Of a DNA stretch of 64,000 bases, positions 35,879 through 44,494 are shown piece after piece. The notes beneath the pieces were generated by a model. It did not search any database, had not been told where the DNA came from, and worked only from the letters and a program-made list of their open reading frames with translations. The translations under genes were made by a program, and so were the position numbers. Origin of the DNA: Neobacillus jeddahensis. GTDB taxonomy: Bacteria > Bacillota > Bacilli > Bacillales > Cytobacillaceae. Numbering within the stretch: position 1 is the first letter of the stretch; the number at the start of each line of letters is the position of its first letter. The stretch spans positions 1 to 64,000 of the forward strand of contig NZ_CCAS010000016.1 in assembly GCF_000612625.1 (NCBI RefSeq). The letters run 5' to 3'.

Positions 35879-36352
35879 TTAAAGTTGTCTATCTACCCCA
35901 AGCACTCGTTTTTCAAAATGACTAATAAATAATCCAGTGGCTACCTCATGGTCATTAATATAATTATAACCACTTTTCAAATATAAGCTCTTAGCTGGTG
36001 AATTATCTTTACCTGTCGATACCTGGTAAATGGCAATATCTTTATTCCGATCTTCAACATCAATTAATAAACTTTGAGCAATCCCTTTTCGAAAATGATC
36101 TGGGTGAACGACCATGCGGCAAATAGTTATCACATCGCCATCAATTGTGAAGGAAACAGCACCTACTAGTTCATCTCCCTGAAAGTACCCTAAAAATTTT
36201 TCTCCGCAGGCTGCTAAATCATCGATTGTTTCCAGCAAAGGTGGAATATTAAAAAAATTGATTAATTTTGCCTCAATCAGATAGGAGACCCTTTGAAGTT
36301 TAAACAATTCCTTAAGTAGATTCCTAGTTTGTAAGTCAATTTCTTTTATCAT
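35879..36352 (-). CDS. GNAT family N-acetyltransferase
   Basis: A 157-residue protein with the GNAT core: ELVGAVSFTIDGDVITICRMVVHPDHFRKGIAQSLL contains the RxxGxA-type acetyl-CoA loop (FRKGIA), followed by the KDNSPAKSLYLKSGY strand. ATG 36352 has GAGGGG 11 nt upstream; an alternative ATG at 36382 with GGGGG at 6 nt would add ten residues, and the longest ORF starts with TTG 36418 overlapping the upstream gene by 4 nt. It is in an operon with the VWA-like gene. Substrate unknown. Confidence 0.82.
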   Translation of the reverse strand: MIKEIDLQTRNLLKELFKLQRVSYLIEAKLINFFNIPPLLETIDDLAACGEKFLGYFQGDELVGAVSFTIDGDVITICRMVVHPDHFRKGIAQSLLIDVEDRNKDIAIYQVSTGKDNSPAKSLYLKSGYNYINDHEVATGLFISHFEKRVLGVDRQL

Positions 36353-36414
36353 GAAATGAAATTCCCCTCTAGCATCTAACATAAATATCCCCCACAAGGT
36401 GAGGGATTTGTTTC

Positions 36415-36825
36415 TCAAGCAACTTTAATTGCTTTTCCAAACGGGACACGCGGTAAGAATACCCCTGGCACAAGCCAGAACAATTCATAGTCTACTTTTT
36501 CCATGTCTTCCGCAAAAAAACCCGTCACATCGGTAATATAAAACAGTGTATCAATATTTTCTTCTTTTGCCCACTCCAACACTAAGGTATAGGAAGATTT
36601 CCCATGTGTATAGTATTTAATCGTATCACTTTTCACGGGAGAAATACTCCTAATTTTAAAATCTGCTTGAACTAATACCGTATCGGGCTTCAATTGTTCA
36701 AACAGTTTAATGATGTTATTAATAAGAACATCTGGTGCCTCATTCGTGGATGTATCTACAGCTAAGGCAACCTTTTTATCCTGTCGTTGTTGTATCATCG
36801 AGAGTATCGTTTTATGCCATTTCAA
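36415..36825 (-). CDS. Isolated VWA-like (DUF2201 C-terminal type) domain protein
   Basis: About 136 residues. It has a first strand with VALAVDTSTN, a central VLVQADF strand, YTHGKSSYTLVLEWAKE, LFYITDVTG and a final PFGKAIKV. That order matches the VWA-like C-terminal domain of DUF2201 putative metallopeptidases (DTSGS ... ITDG ... PFGxxI). The MIDAS motif reads DTSTN, so the second Ser is replaced by Asn, and the usual N-terminal metallopeptidase part and AAA ATPase partner are absent. TTG 36825 has GGGGTGG at 6 nt; the longer start at 36879 lacks one. Family call is moderate. Confidence 0.6.
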   Translation of the reverse strand: MKWHKTILSMIQQRQDKKVALAVDTSTNEAPDVLINNIIKLFEQLKPDTVLVQADFKIRSISPVKSDTIKYYTHGKSSYTLVLEWAKEENIDTLFYITDVTGFFAEDMEKVDYELFWLVPGVFLPRVPFGKAIKVA

Positions 36826-37010
36826 CTCCAACCACCCCTTTGGTTTAAATCTGTGCACCATCTTATTTTGGATTACCATGAAAGGGATTATGATTGGATA
36901 AATACGGGAAAATAATCAGGTCCTAATCGGGAAAAACTAATTTCTAATAAGCAAATTGAGGTCATCTATTTATGTTGAGAAAATCAGCGTCTTATACATA
37001 AGTACTAACA

Positions 37011-37529
37011 TTACTCCTTTTTACCGTACTCTTTTTTTTCCTTTATATAATCTTTTTCACACTTTAACAGCTTGTAATCAATGGCATTCCCTTCTTTCCT
37101 TTTCTTTTCAACCACTTCCCATTTTAAAGTTGCCAGTTTTAAATGGACGGCAACGTTCGTATTATCAGGCTGTTTATAAAGTAAATAGGCTTCTGCGGGC
37201 TTGATAAATAAAGTCGGTTTCCCCCGTGAGGCAACAATAAATTGATCATGCAAGGACTGATAGTACTCGTCTATTTCTTTACCACCATAGATCAGATTAG
37301 CGGCATCTAATCCCCTGTCGGTTACTTCGATATAGCTTTGTTCGTTAATATCTAGTTCTAGACTGGTAATAATATCATTCATAATGGTTTTATTATATTG
37401 CTCATCTCGATTCCTCATATTCTTAAGGCAATCAGCTGATAACCTCGGAAGTTCTTCTCCCTGAACATCCAGTAAATAAAGGAACATCGGTAAGAACAGA
37501 CCCCCAATAAGGATTAATATTTTTCCCAT
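37011..37529 (-). CDS. Membrane-anchored or secreted protein of unknown function
   Basis: A 172-residue protein with an N-terminal hydrophobic segment (MGKILILIGGLFLPMFLYLL), then a mixed polar domain and a Lys/Glu-rich end (KEKKEYGKKE). ATG 37529 has AAGGAGTG 9 nt upstream; the GTG at 37541 overlaps that site. It is divergent from the flavin dehydrogenase gene. No family recognised. Confidence 0.62.
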   Translation of the reverse strand: MGKILILIGGLFLPMFLYLLDVQGEELPRLSADCLKNMRNRDEQYNKTIMNDIITSLELDINEQSYIEVTDRGLDAANLIYGGKEIDEYYQSLHDQFIVASRGKPTLFIKPAEAYLLYKQPDNTNVAVHLKLATLKWEVVEKKRKEGNAIDYKLLKCEKDYIKEKKEYGKKE

Positions 37530-37676
37530 GGAATCATTCACTCCTTATAAATTATGTACATATTATCCAACAGCAAAGGAAGTTATATACAAATTGCTAA
37601 AGATTATCCACCATTTTTTGAGTTTACTTATGACAAAATTAAAATTGGAAAAGCCACATTTAAAGAATAGTCATGA

Positions 37677-37682
37677 TATAAT
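37677..37682 (+). promoter_or_regulatory. Extended -10 promoter for the flavin dehydrogenase
   Basis: TGATATAAT fits the extended -10 pattern TGnTATAAT. The -35 is poor. It is 57 nt before the TTG start of the downstream gene. Confidence 0.5.
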
Positions 37683-37738
37683 TTAATGTATTGATTTTTC
37701 TGAATATATAACTTATTTTTCGAAATGGGGGAAATAAC

Positions 37739-39391
37739 TTGAAATATGACGTAATAGTGGTTGGAGCTGGTCTTGCGGGATTAGTAGCGACAGCGGAACT
37801 CGCAGATGCAGGCAAGAAAGTTCTCCTCCTAGATCAAGAGCCAGAAGCATCACTTGGTGGACAGGCCTGGTGGTCATTTGGTGGCTTATTTCTCGTCGAT
37901 TCACCAGAGCAAAAAAGAATGGGCATCAAGGATTCCCGTGAGCTTGCCTGGCAGGACTGGTTAGGAGCTGCCGGCTTTGATCGCGAAGATGATCAGGACT
38001 ATTGGGGTAAAAAATGGGCAAAGGCCTATGTTGATTTTGCGGCTGGTGAAAAACGTAAATGGCTTCATGATATGGGGGTTCGTTTCTTTCCAGTAGTCGG
38101 CTGGGCAGAACGTGGTGGCTATACAGCGGAAGGTCATGGTAACTCCGTCCCCCGTTTTCACATTGTCTGGGGAACTGGGCCTGGACTTGTCAAACCCTTT
38201 GAAGATAGGGTTCGCAATGCGATGGCATCTGGCCTAATCGACTATCGCCCCCGCCATCAAGTCAATGAATTACTAAAGACTCAGGGAGCCATCATGGGTG
38301 TGCGTGGTAACATTCTTGTTCCGAGCTCTGCAATACGTGGAGAAGCAAGTTCACGAGAGATACAATCGGATTTTGAGTTTCAATCAAAAGCAGTCATCGT
38401 AACGAGCGGTGGCATTGGAGGAAATCATGAATTGATTAGGGAGAATTGGCCAGCCAGACTTGGAAAAGCACCAAAAAATATGATTTCCGGTGTTCCTGCG
38501 CATGTGGATGGAAAAATGCTCGCGATCACGGAAAAAGCAGGCGGTCGTATTGTCAATCGAGATCGAATGTGGCACTATACGGAAGGAATCAAAAACTGGA
38601 ATCCTGTCTGGCCAATGCACGGTATCCGAATTCTCCCTGGTCCATCCTCCCTATGGTTAGATGCAAACGGTAAGCGCTTTCCTTCCCCTAACTTCCCAGG
38701 CTTCGATACTTTAGGAACACTCGATGCCATTATGAAGACAGGCTATGATTATTCTTGGTTTATATTAACGCAGAAAATTATTGAAAAAGAGTTCGCCCTT
38801 TCTGGGTCTGAACAAAATCCTGATTTAACGGGAAAAAGTATTAGAAAGGTGTTAGCTCGTGTCCTTCCTGGTCCTACTGCACCTGTAAAAGCTTTTATGG
38901 AAAAAGGTGAGGATTTTGTCGTTGCGAATACACTAGGAGATCTTGTTGCAGGGATGAATGAGCTAAGTGGTCATCATTTGCTTAATGTTCACGACATCGA
39001 GCGTCAAGTTATCGCAAGAGACAGGGAAATCGATAATAAGTTTACGAAGGATCTGCAAATAACGGCCATGCGTGGAGCCCGACATTATCTTGGCGATAAA
39101 TTAATTAGGGTAGCACCACCCCATAAAATTTCGGATCCGAAGATGGGGCCGCTAATTGCCGTTCGATTAAATATTGTTAGTCGAAAAACACTTGGTGGAT
39201 TACAAACAGACTTATCTGGTAGAGTACTAGATTCAAATGGAAGTCCTGTTCCTGGACTTTATGCTGCCGGTGAGGTTTCAGGGTTTGGTGGTGGTGGAAT
39301 TCATGGCTATCGCTCGTTAGAAGGAACATTCGTAGGTGGCTGCTTGTTTACAGGAAGGCAGGCTGGTCGTGCACTAGCAGAGGAACTTTGA
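37739..39391 (+). CDS. FAD-binding dehydrogenase (succinate dehydrogenase/KstD-like flavoprotein)
   Basis: A 550-residue flavoenzyme with an N-terminal FAD Rossmann motif VVGAGLAGLVATAELA, a second FAD segment (QAWWSFGGLF), SKAVIVTSGGIGGN, and a C-terminal GLYAAGEVSGFGGGGIHGYRSLEG flavin site. It matches the COG3573-type predicted oxidoreductases related to fumarate reductase and ketosteroid dehydrogenases. The start is TTG with GGGGGA 6 nt upstream. No electron-transfer partner is adjacent. The substrate is unknown. Confidence 0.88.
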   Translation: MKYDVIVVGAGLAGLVATAELADAGKKVLLLDQEPEASLGGQAWWSFGGLFLVDSPEQKRMGIKDSRELAWQDWLGAAGFDREDDQDYWGKKWAKAYVDFAAGEKRKWLHDMGVRFFPVVGWAERGGYTAEGHGNSVPRFHIVWGTGPGLVKPFEDRVRNAMASGLIDYRPRHQVNELLKTQGAIMGVRGNILVPSSAIRGEASSREIQSDFEFQSKAVIVTSGGIGGNHELIRENWPARLGKAPKNMISGVPAHVDGKMLAITEKAGGRIVNRDRMWHYTEGIKNWNPVWPMHGIRILPGPSSLWLDANGKRFPSPNFPGFDTLGTLDAIMKTGYDYSWFILTQKIIEKEFALSGSEQNPDLTGKSIRKVLARVLPGPTAPVKAFMEKGEDFVVANTLGDLVAGMNELSGHHLLNVHDIERQVIARDREIDNKFTKDLQITAMRGARHYLGDKLIRVAPPHKISDPKMGPLIAVRLNIVSRKTLGGLQTDLSGRVLDSNGSPVPGLYAAGEVSGFGGGGIHGYRSLEGTFVGGCLFTGRQAGRALAEEL

Positions 39392-39412
39392 GATTCCATT
39401 ACAATTTTTTCA

Positions 39413-39456
39413 AAAAAGCAGCGTGATTTTTCACAGATAATATCACGCTGCTTTTT
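39413..39456. terminator. Bidirectional terminator
   Basis: GCAGCGTGAT (39418-39427) pairs with ATCACGCTGC (39442-39451), flanked by AAAAA and TTTTT. It ends both the flavin dehydrogenase and sbcC. Confidence 0.92.
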
Positions 39457-39462
39457 CCAATT

Positions 39463-42400
39463 TTAATTCATATAGATAAATTCTGTCCGACTACCGGTCT
39501 GATCTGCTATCACTTCAAGCCTTACATCGATCCGCTCTTTCAGTTCCGGTACATGAGAAATAATCCCAACCAGCCGACCACTACTCTGGATATCCATTAA
39601 CGCCTCAATCGCTTGTTCTAGTGATTCAGGGTCAAGCGTACCAAACCCCTCATCAATGAACATCGTTTCCAATGATACACCTCCAGCATAATTTTGAACC
39701 ACATCCGCAAGTCCCAATGCCAATGAAAGCGAGGCTTTAAAGCTTTCACCTCCAGATAAGGTTTTAACATGACGTTCTTGCCCCGTATATTGGTCAAATA
39801 CGAGCAATTCCAATCCACTTTGGGCATTCCCCTTAGAGCGATCTGTTTTTCGTAACAATTGAAAACGACCAGAGGTTATCTTTCTTAAACGTCCATTCGC
39901 TTCCCGTAAGATATCATCTAAAAAGGCGGCAAGCACATACCTTTCGAACGTTATTCTAAAGTTGTTTTGACCCTTAGCAATATCAGATAGATGGCCGATT
40001 AACTTGTACCTTTCCTCTAGCACCTTCATTTGCTCATTTAAACTCTCCACTCGATGATAAATCGCTTCATTATCCCGCTTTTTAACAAACAAATCCGTAC
40101 GAAGCTGATTAAGCTCCTCAAGTTCGCTCGTCAGTTTTGTGAGTTCCAGCTTAATTCCCGCAACATCTGGCGTTTTCACATCTGCCAACAATTCTGTTAA
40201 TTCTTTCAAACGGTCAGAAACTGAGCGTAACTCTTCTCGATAACTACGAATATCCGCCTCAAGGCTTCGTATTTCCCCTTCCGTCCGTTTGGAAGAAGCA
40301 TACTCACCATATTTTTCAAAGCCCTGTTCCGATAATTTACTGATAAAAATGTCTCGCTCGGTATCAAGTTCCTTTTGTTTCCCTGTTTGATGTAATTCTG
40401 CATCTTTTAAGCGGGCTGTTTCATTTGATAACTTTTCTTTTATCGATTGGAAGTGTTGCTGCGTATCCTCGAGTTGCTTTACTAATAACCGATGTCGTGT
40501 TTGAGCTGACACGAGTGCCTGTTCATATGCATGTTCAGAGCGCAGGTTTTTTGGAATAACATTCATCATTCTTGTAAGTGTGGTCCTCTTCTCGGTAAAT
40601 TGAACCGTTATTTCATTTACCATCACTGTCACCTGATGAATAGCGTTTTGAAGGGCTCCTTTTTCCGACTCACAATTGTCTATTTTCCTCATAACATCCT
40701 CATAAAGCTTACTCTCTTCTGCCAATTGTCTTTGAAATTCTCCAAGATTATTTTTTACTGTCATTGCCTCTATTTTTGCCTGTGCAAGGTCCTCTTCAGT
40801 AAAGTCTCGACGTGTGGTACGAATTTCATTCAGAATTTCTAGAACGGCTTCCTTCTGCATTCTCTCAGCCGATTGACTTTGATAAAATTGAGCTTCATCA
40901 TGGGACTTTTCCTTTTCCCACTTTAGCATCTGTTCCTTGGCAACCTTTAAGTCGTCTTCTGTTGGAATCTGATCCTCTTGCTGTAGGGCAGGTGCAGGAT
41001 GATGCTCTGAACCACAGACAGGACAGGCATCACCCGTTTGAAGTTTAGTCGCTAAAATGACGGCCTGGCCATGCATCCATTTCTTCTCCAACTCGTCGAC
41101 AAGGACTCGAGCATCCCTATAGCGAGCCACCGTATTTTCATACCGACTAGCCATGGCTTTATGCTGTCCCTCTGCCTTATGTTGGCGCATCAAGTTGACT
41201 TCATATTTTTCAAACCGTTCAAGTTCATTTTTCAGCTTTTCTAGCTTACCTTCGTTTTCTAAAAAGGTTAATTTCCCCTTTTCAATTTTCTCCTTTTGCT
41301 GCTTAAGAGTTGCTAATTGTTCCTCTAAATGCGCAAGGCTCTTTTCATAATTGATTTGTTTTTCTTTCGCGGCTTTTAGTTCCTCATCCTTGATGGTAGT
41401 CTCTTTACGCAAAACAGCAAATGAATAGACATCTTCCTTCATATTGACTAGCTGAGTTACTTCATCTAATGCAGACTGCCGCTCTCCTTCTCGCTCAAGC
41501 TCCGCCTGCAGCTGCTGTTCAACTTTTTTCGACAGACTCTCATATTTTTCAATTTCGATCATGATGGATTTAACATTTTCCTGTAGCTGATCGACTTCCC
41601 GCTTTAAGCGGTGACAAAGCTCCTCCTGTTTGGATAATAACGCTGCTTTTTGCGCCCGTTGAACTTGTCTGTCTTTTTCGGCATATGTTTCCTCGTCCGT
41701 ACTTAGTCGGGCTTTTCTCTCCTTCAACTCTTCTTTTATCTGGAGCTGTTTTAAAATGGTCTCAGCTTCAAAGAGCTTCCCCTTAAGGTTGTCCTGTGCT
41801 TGAATCTTTTGTTTTACACGATTGTCGAGCTGCTCAAGATTTTCTGACATTCCGGCAATTTCAGCTCGTAAAAGCGGCATGATGACGGTGTCATTAACAC
41901 TCTCTTCATCAAGCTGGGTGCGAAGCTCTTCATTTGTCACTGCTTGAATACATCTAATCGCTTCATTTCTTGCTTGAACTTGGTCTTCTACCGAATTCTT
42001 CAACTCAGACGCTTCAAACTTAAGCTTCTCTTCTACCAATTTATAAAGCTGTGTATGGAACAGTCTTTGCAGGATGGCTTCTTTATCCTTGCTATCAGAA
42101 GTCAACAACTTTCGAAACTCCCCTTGAGGAATCATTAAAATTTGCCTGAACTGGTTTGCATCAATCAACATAATTTCTTTAATTTTTTCCTCAACATCAC
42201 TGATTTTGGTAGCCAGCAACTTTTTCTCACCATGATGGTCCACAGTCGATAATTCTGCTTTAGCACCAATCGAAGTGTAGCCATCCCCCTTGTCTTTTTT
42301 CTTCAGCTGTTGGGGGGACCGAGTGATAGAGTAGACTTTATTACGCAGTGAAAAATCAAGAGAGACTTCTGTTAACAAGTCGGCCTTCGCAAATTGACTA

Positions 42401-42600
42401 CGAAGTTCGGGGCCATTGCGATCTTCACCACTTGCCTTTCCATAAATCGCATAGCTAATCGCATCAAAAATAGTCGTCTTACCAGCGCCGGTTTTTCCTG
42501 ATATCACAAACATGGTCCGATTACCCAGCTGGGTAAAATCAATTTCTTCCCTACCAGCATAAGGGCCAAATGCCTGCATCCTCAGTCTTAATGGTTTCAT
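39463..42600 (-). CDS. sbcC: Exonuclease SbcCD subunit C (Rad50-like)
   Basis: A 1045-residue SMC-like ATPase: Walker A GKTGAGKTTIFDA at residues 35-47, two long coiled-coil arms around a CPVC zinc hook (within the CPVCGSEHHPAP segment), then signature LSGGESFKASLSLALGLA and Walker B MFIDEGFGTLD. With SbcD it opens hairpins and processes double-strand breaks. ATG 42600 overlaps the sbcD stop by 4 nt (ATGA). The length and domain order are normal. Confidence 0.95.
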   Translation of the reverse strand: MKPLRLRMQAFGPYAGREEIDFTQLGNRTMFVISGKTGAGKTTIFDAISYAIYGKASGEDRNGPELRSQFAKADLLTEVSLDFSLRNKVYSITRSPQQLKKKDKGDGYTSIGAKAELSTVDHHGEKKLLATKISDVEEKIKEIMLIDANQFRQILMIPQGEFRKLLTSDSKDKEAILQRLFHTQLYKLVEEKLKFEASELKNSVEDQVQARNEAIRCIQAVTNEELRTQLDEESVNDTVIMPLLRAEIAGMSENLEQLDNRVKQKIQAQDNLKGKLFEAETILKQLQIKEELKERKARLSTDEETYAEKDRQVQRAQKAALLSKQEELCHRLKREVDQLQENVKSIMIEIEKYESLSKKVEQQLQAELEREGERQSALDEVTQLVNMKEDVYSFAVLRKETTIKDEELKAAKEKQINYEKSLAHLEEQLATLKQQKEKIEKGKLTFLENEGKLEKLKNELERFEKYEVNLMRQHKAEGQHKAMASRYENTVARYRDARVLVDELEKKWMHGQAVILATKLQTGDACPVCGSEHHPAPALQQEDQIPTEDDLKVAKEQMLKWEKEKSHDEAQFYQSQSAERMQKEAVLEILNEIRTTRRDFTEEDLAQAKIEAMTVKNNLGEFQRQLAEESKLYEDVMRKIDNCESEKGALQNAIHQVTVMVNEITVQFTEKRTTLTRMMNVIPKNLRSEHAYEQALVSAQTRHRLLVKQLEDTQQHFQSIKEKLSNETARLKDAELHQTGKQKELDTERDIFISKLSEQGFEKYGEYASSKRTEGEIRSLEADIRSYREELRSVSDRLKELTELLADVKTPDVAGIKLELTKLTSELEELNQLRTDLFVKKRDNEAIYHRVESLNEQMKVLEERYKLIGHLSDIAKGQNNFRITFERYVLAAFLDDILREANGRLRKITSGRFQLLRKTDRSKGNAQSGLELLVFDQYTGQERHVKTLSGGESFKASLSLALGLADVVQNYAGGVSLETMFIDEGFGTLDPESLEQAIEALMDIQSSGRLVGIISHVPELKERIDVRLEVIADQTGSRTEFIYMN

Positions 42601-43742
42601 TTCACTTCTTCCCCTCGTAACACTTTTTCTATTATGTCAGCCATAACTTCTTTTTTTTCACTCGTAAAATCAGAGGTCGTCATTTCCTTGTAAAACTGTT
42701 CAAATAAGTCAATTTCTGACTTTTTCTCACTTCTCTGCGCACTGAAGAACTGTTTTTTCTTCAAATCTGTCAAATCCATTTTCCGTTCCAAATGAAGGAC
42801 ATTTGGATAAATCTTCCGCAGCTTATTAATTGGGTCAATTAAGGCACCTTCGTCTAGTAAGGTGATTTTTAGATAATCATGGAGTTGTTCTTTTTCATAA
42901 AAATGTGGATCAAGTAATTCCTCTAAGTGGCCTTCAAGCTCACGCATGTCATGCTTTGGCGCAAGTGAACGATAACGATGCGTGAAATTCCCCTTTTCAT
43001 CCATTTCAATGATTGAAATGGATTTTCGTTGTTTTGCTTCAGAAAAAGAATATTTCAAGAGGGATCCGGAATACTTCACTTTCTCATGTCTAATGGCATC
43101 AGGACTGTGTAAGTGACCGAGAGCTGTGTAGGAAAACGGTTCGAACAACTCGGCACCCACACAACCAGAACCACCCACTGATAACATTCGTTCAGAGTCT
43201 GACGTTTGCCCCCCAAGGACAAAAGCATGACCTACTAAAACATTGGGCTCATTTGGATTAAGGGTTTCCTCGATTTTACCAATAAATGATTTCATTGCCT
43301 CATGATGAGAGTGGATCGAGTCATCGCCCAATAGTTGTCGGACGATACCTGGCTCAGCATATGGCAGGAGATAAAAATTTACCCCATTAATATGAACAGG
43401 CCTGAAGCTATTTGTCAGTTTCCCTGTCAAATGAAAATCGCTATGCTTATACCATGAACTACCAAACGAAAGGCGTTCCGCACTGTCATGATTGCCAGCG
43501 ATTGCTACAATCGGCGTCTTAAGTTCCACATTTATTTTAAAAAGGATTTCATCTAGTAACTCCACGGCATCTGTCGGCGGGACAGAACGGTCATAGAGAT
43601 CGCCTGCAATGACAACAGCATCTGGCTTCTCTTCCGCTACAATGGAAACAAATTGCTCTAGTACTTCGCGTTGATTCTCCGTCATGTATACACCGTGGAC
43701 TAGTTTACCTAAATGCCAATCGGCAGTATGGATAAATTTCAT
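42597..43742 (-). CDS. sbcD: Exonuclease SbcCD subunit D (Mre11-like nuclease)
   Basis: A 381-residue calcineurin-like phosphoesterase with the metal motifs HTADWHLGK, AGDLYDRS, AGNHDS, VGHAFV and LGHLHSP. It is the nuclease of the SbcCD complex. ATG 43742 has GAGGTGG 5 nt upstream and gives the family start MKFIHTADWHLGK; the longest ORF starts 11 codons earlier without support. It forms an operon with sbcC. Confidence 0.95.
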   Translation of the reverse strand: MKFIHTADWHLGKLVHGVYMTENQREVLEQFVSIVAEEKPDAVVIAGDLYDRSVPPTDAVELLDEILFKINVELKTPIVAIAGNHDSAERLSFGSSWYKHSDFHLTGKLTNSFRPVHINGVNFYLLPYAEPGIVRQLLGDDSIHSHHEAMKSFIGKIEETLNPNEPNVLVGHAFVLGGQTSDSERMLSVGGSGCVGAELFEPFSYTALGHLHSPDAIRHEKVKYSGSLLKYSFSEAKQRKSISIIEMDEKGNFTHRYRSLAPKHDMRELEGHLEELLDPHFYEKEQLHDYLKITLLDEGALIDPINKLRKIYPNVLHLERKMDLTDLKKKQFFSAQRSEKKSEIDLFEQFYKEMTTSDFTSEKKEVMADIIEKVLRGEEVK

Positions 43743-43790
43743 TTGGGCCACCTCACTTTTTTCTACTTCATTCACTTATCGAATACTACT

Positions 43791-43817
43791 ATTATATCAA
43801 ACTACTAATCCGTTTGA
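43791..43817 (-). promoter_or_regulatory. sbcDC promoter with overlapping dyad
   Basis: On the minus strand, TATAAT (43791-43796) is preceded by a TCAAAC-N9-GTTTGA dyad (43797-43817) spanning the -35 to -10 region. It is not a LexA box (GAAC-N4-GTTC). Confidence 0.4.
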
Positions 43818-43868
43818 GTCTGGAAATCATTATTGGATTTACCACTAAAAACAGAGGAAGAAAGACAA

Positions 43869-43902
43869 CAAAAAACAGCCCGGCACATATGTCCGGGCTG
43901 TT
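43869..43902 (-). terminator. Intrinsic terminator of the cold-shock gene
   Basis: AACAGCCCGG (43874-43883) pairs with CCGGGCTGTT (43893-43902); the minus-strand T-run is the A-run at 43871-43875. Confidence 0.9.
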
Positions 43903-43916
43903 ATAGTTGGTTTTAA

Positions 43917-44117
43917 TTATTTTTTAGTTACGTTAGCAGCTTGTGGTCCACGAGCTCCTTCAACTACTTCGAAAGATACTTCTTGACCTTCTTCTAAAGT
44001 TTTGAAACCTTCTGTTTGGATTGCAGAATAATGAACGAATACGTCATTTCCGTCTTCTGCTTCGATGAATCCGAAACCTTTTTCTGAATTAAACCATTTA
44101 ACTTTACCGTTTTTCAT
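43917..44117 (-). CDS. Cold-shock protein (CspA family)
   Basis: A 66-residue OB-fold protein with RNP1 KGFGFIE and RNP2 VFVHYSAI, ending ANVTKK. Such proteins bind single-stranded RNA and DNA and help translation at low temperature. It resembles B. subtilis CspD and CspB. ATG 44117 has GGAGG 9 nt upstream. It has a long 5' leader and a strong promoter. Confidence 0.95.
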   Translation of the reverse strand: MKNGKVKWFNSEKGFGFIEAEDGNDVFVHYSAIQTEGFKTLEEGQEVSFEVVEGARGPQAANVTKK

Positions 44118-44301
44118 GTGAAAAAATCCTCCTATTGACTAGCAATCTAGTCATGTGTAAAATTCACCAAATTACAACGTGATAGCTTTACCTTCATTTT
44201 CTCATCCAAACATCGATTAACACTTTGAACAAGCTTCATATATAAATCTAATCTCGTGCAACGGCTGATTAAAATTTATCATTTTCGCCTAATTCTGTCA
44301 A
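44118..44301 (-). promoter_or_regulatory. Cold-shock gene promoter and long 5' leader
   Basis: Minus-strand TTGACA (44296-44301), 17-nt spacer and TAAATT (44273-44278) give a strong promoter. The leader is about 149 nt (start near 44266). A GACTAG/CTAGTC hairpin (44136-44151) sits 5 nt before the ribosome site. Long structured leaders are typical of csp mRNAs. Within the 44118-44494 gap the rest (44302-44438) shows nothing I can name. Confidence 0.7.
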
Positions 44302-44438
44302 GAAAGGGAACAGCGACACAACCCTACAGAATTCTACATTTCTCCACCTTTTCACCTCTAAAAAACAGGGTTTATGAGTAGATACAAAAAGAGCGCACGA
44401 AGAAATTTGTCGAATTCTGATGGAAAATAATTTGACTC

Positions 44439-44465
44439 GAAAACAGAATCTATTTATCTGTTTTC
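44439..44465 (-). terminator. Probable terminator of the B12 radical SAM gene
   Basis: GAAAACAG (44439-44446) pairs with CTGTTTTC (44458-44465), about 30 nt after the stop. There is no clear T-run beyond the stem, so it is weaker than most. Confidence 0.45.
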
Positions 44466-44494
44466 ACACCCTATATTTAAATGTAGATCCGAGA

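Noticed and set aside
43791..43817. LexA (SOS) box before sbcDC
   Set aside because: The dyad is TCAAAC-N9-GTTTGA. The Bacillus LexA pattern GAAC-N4-GTTC is absent.
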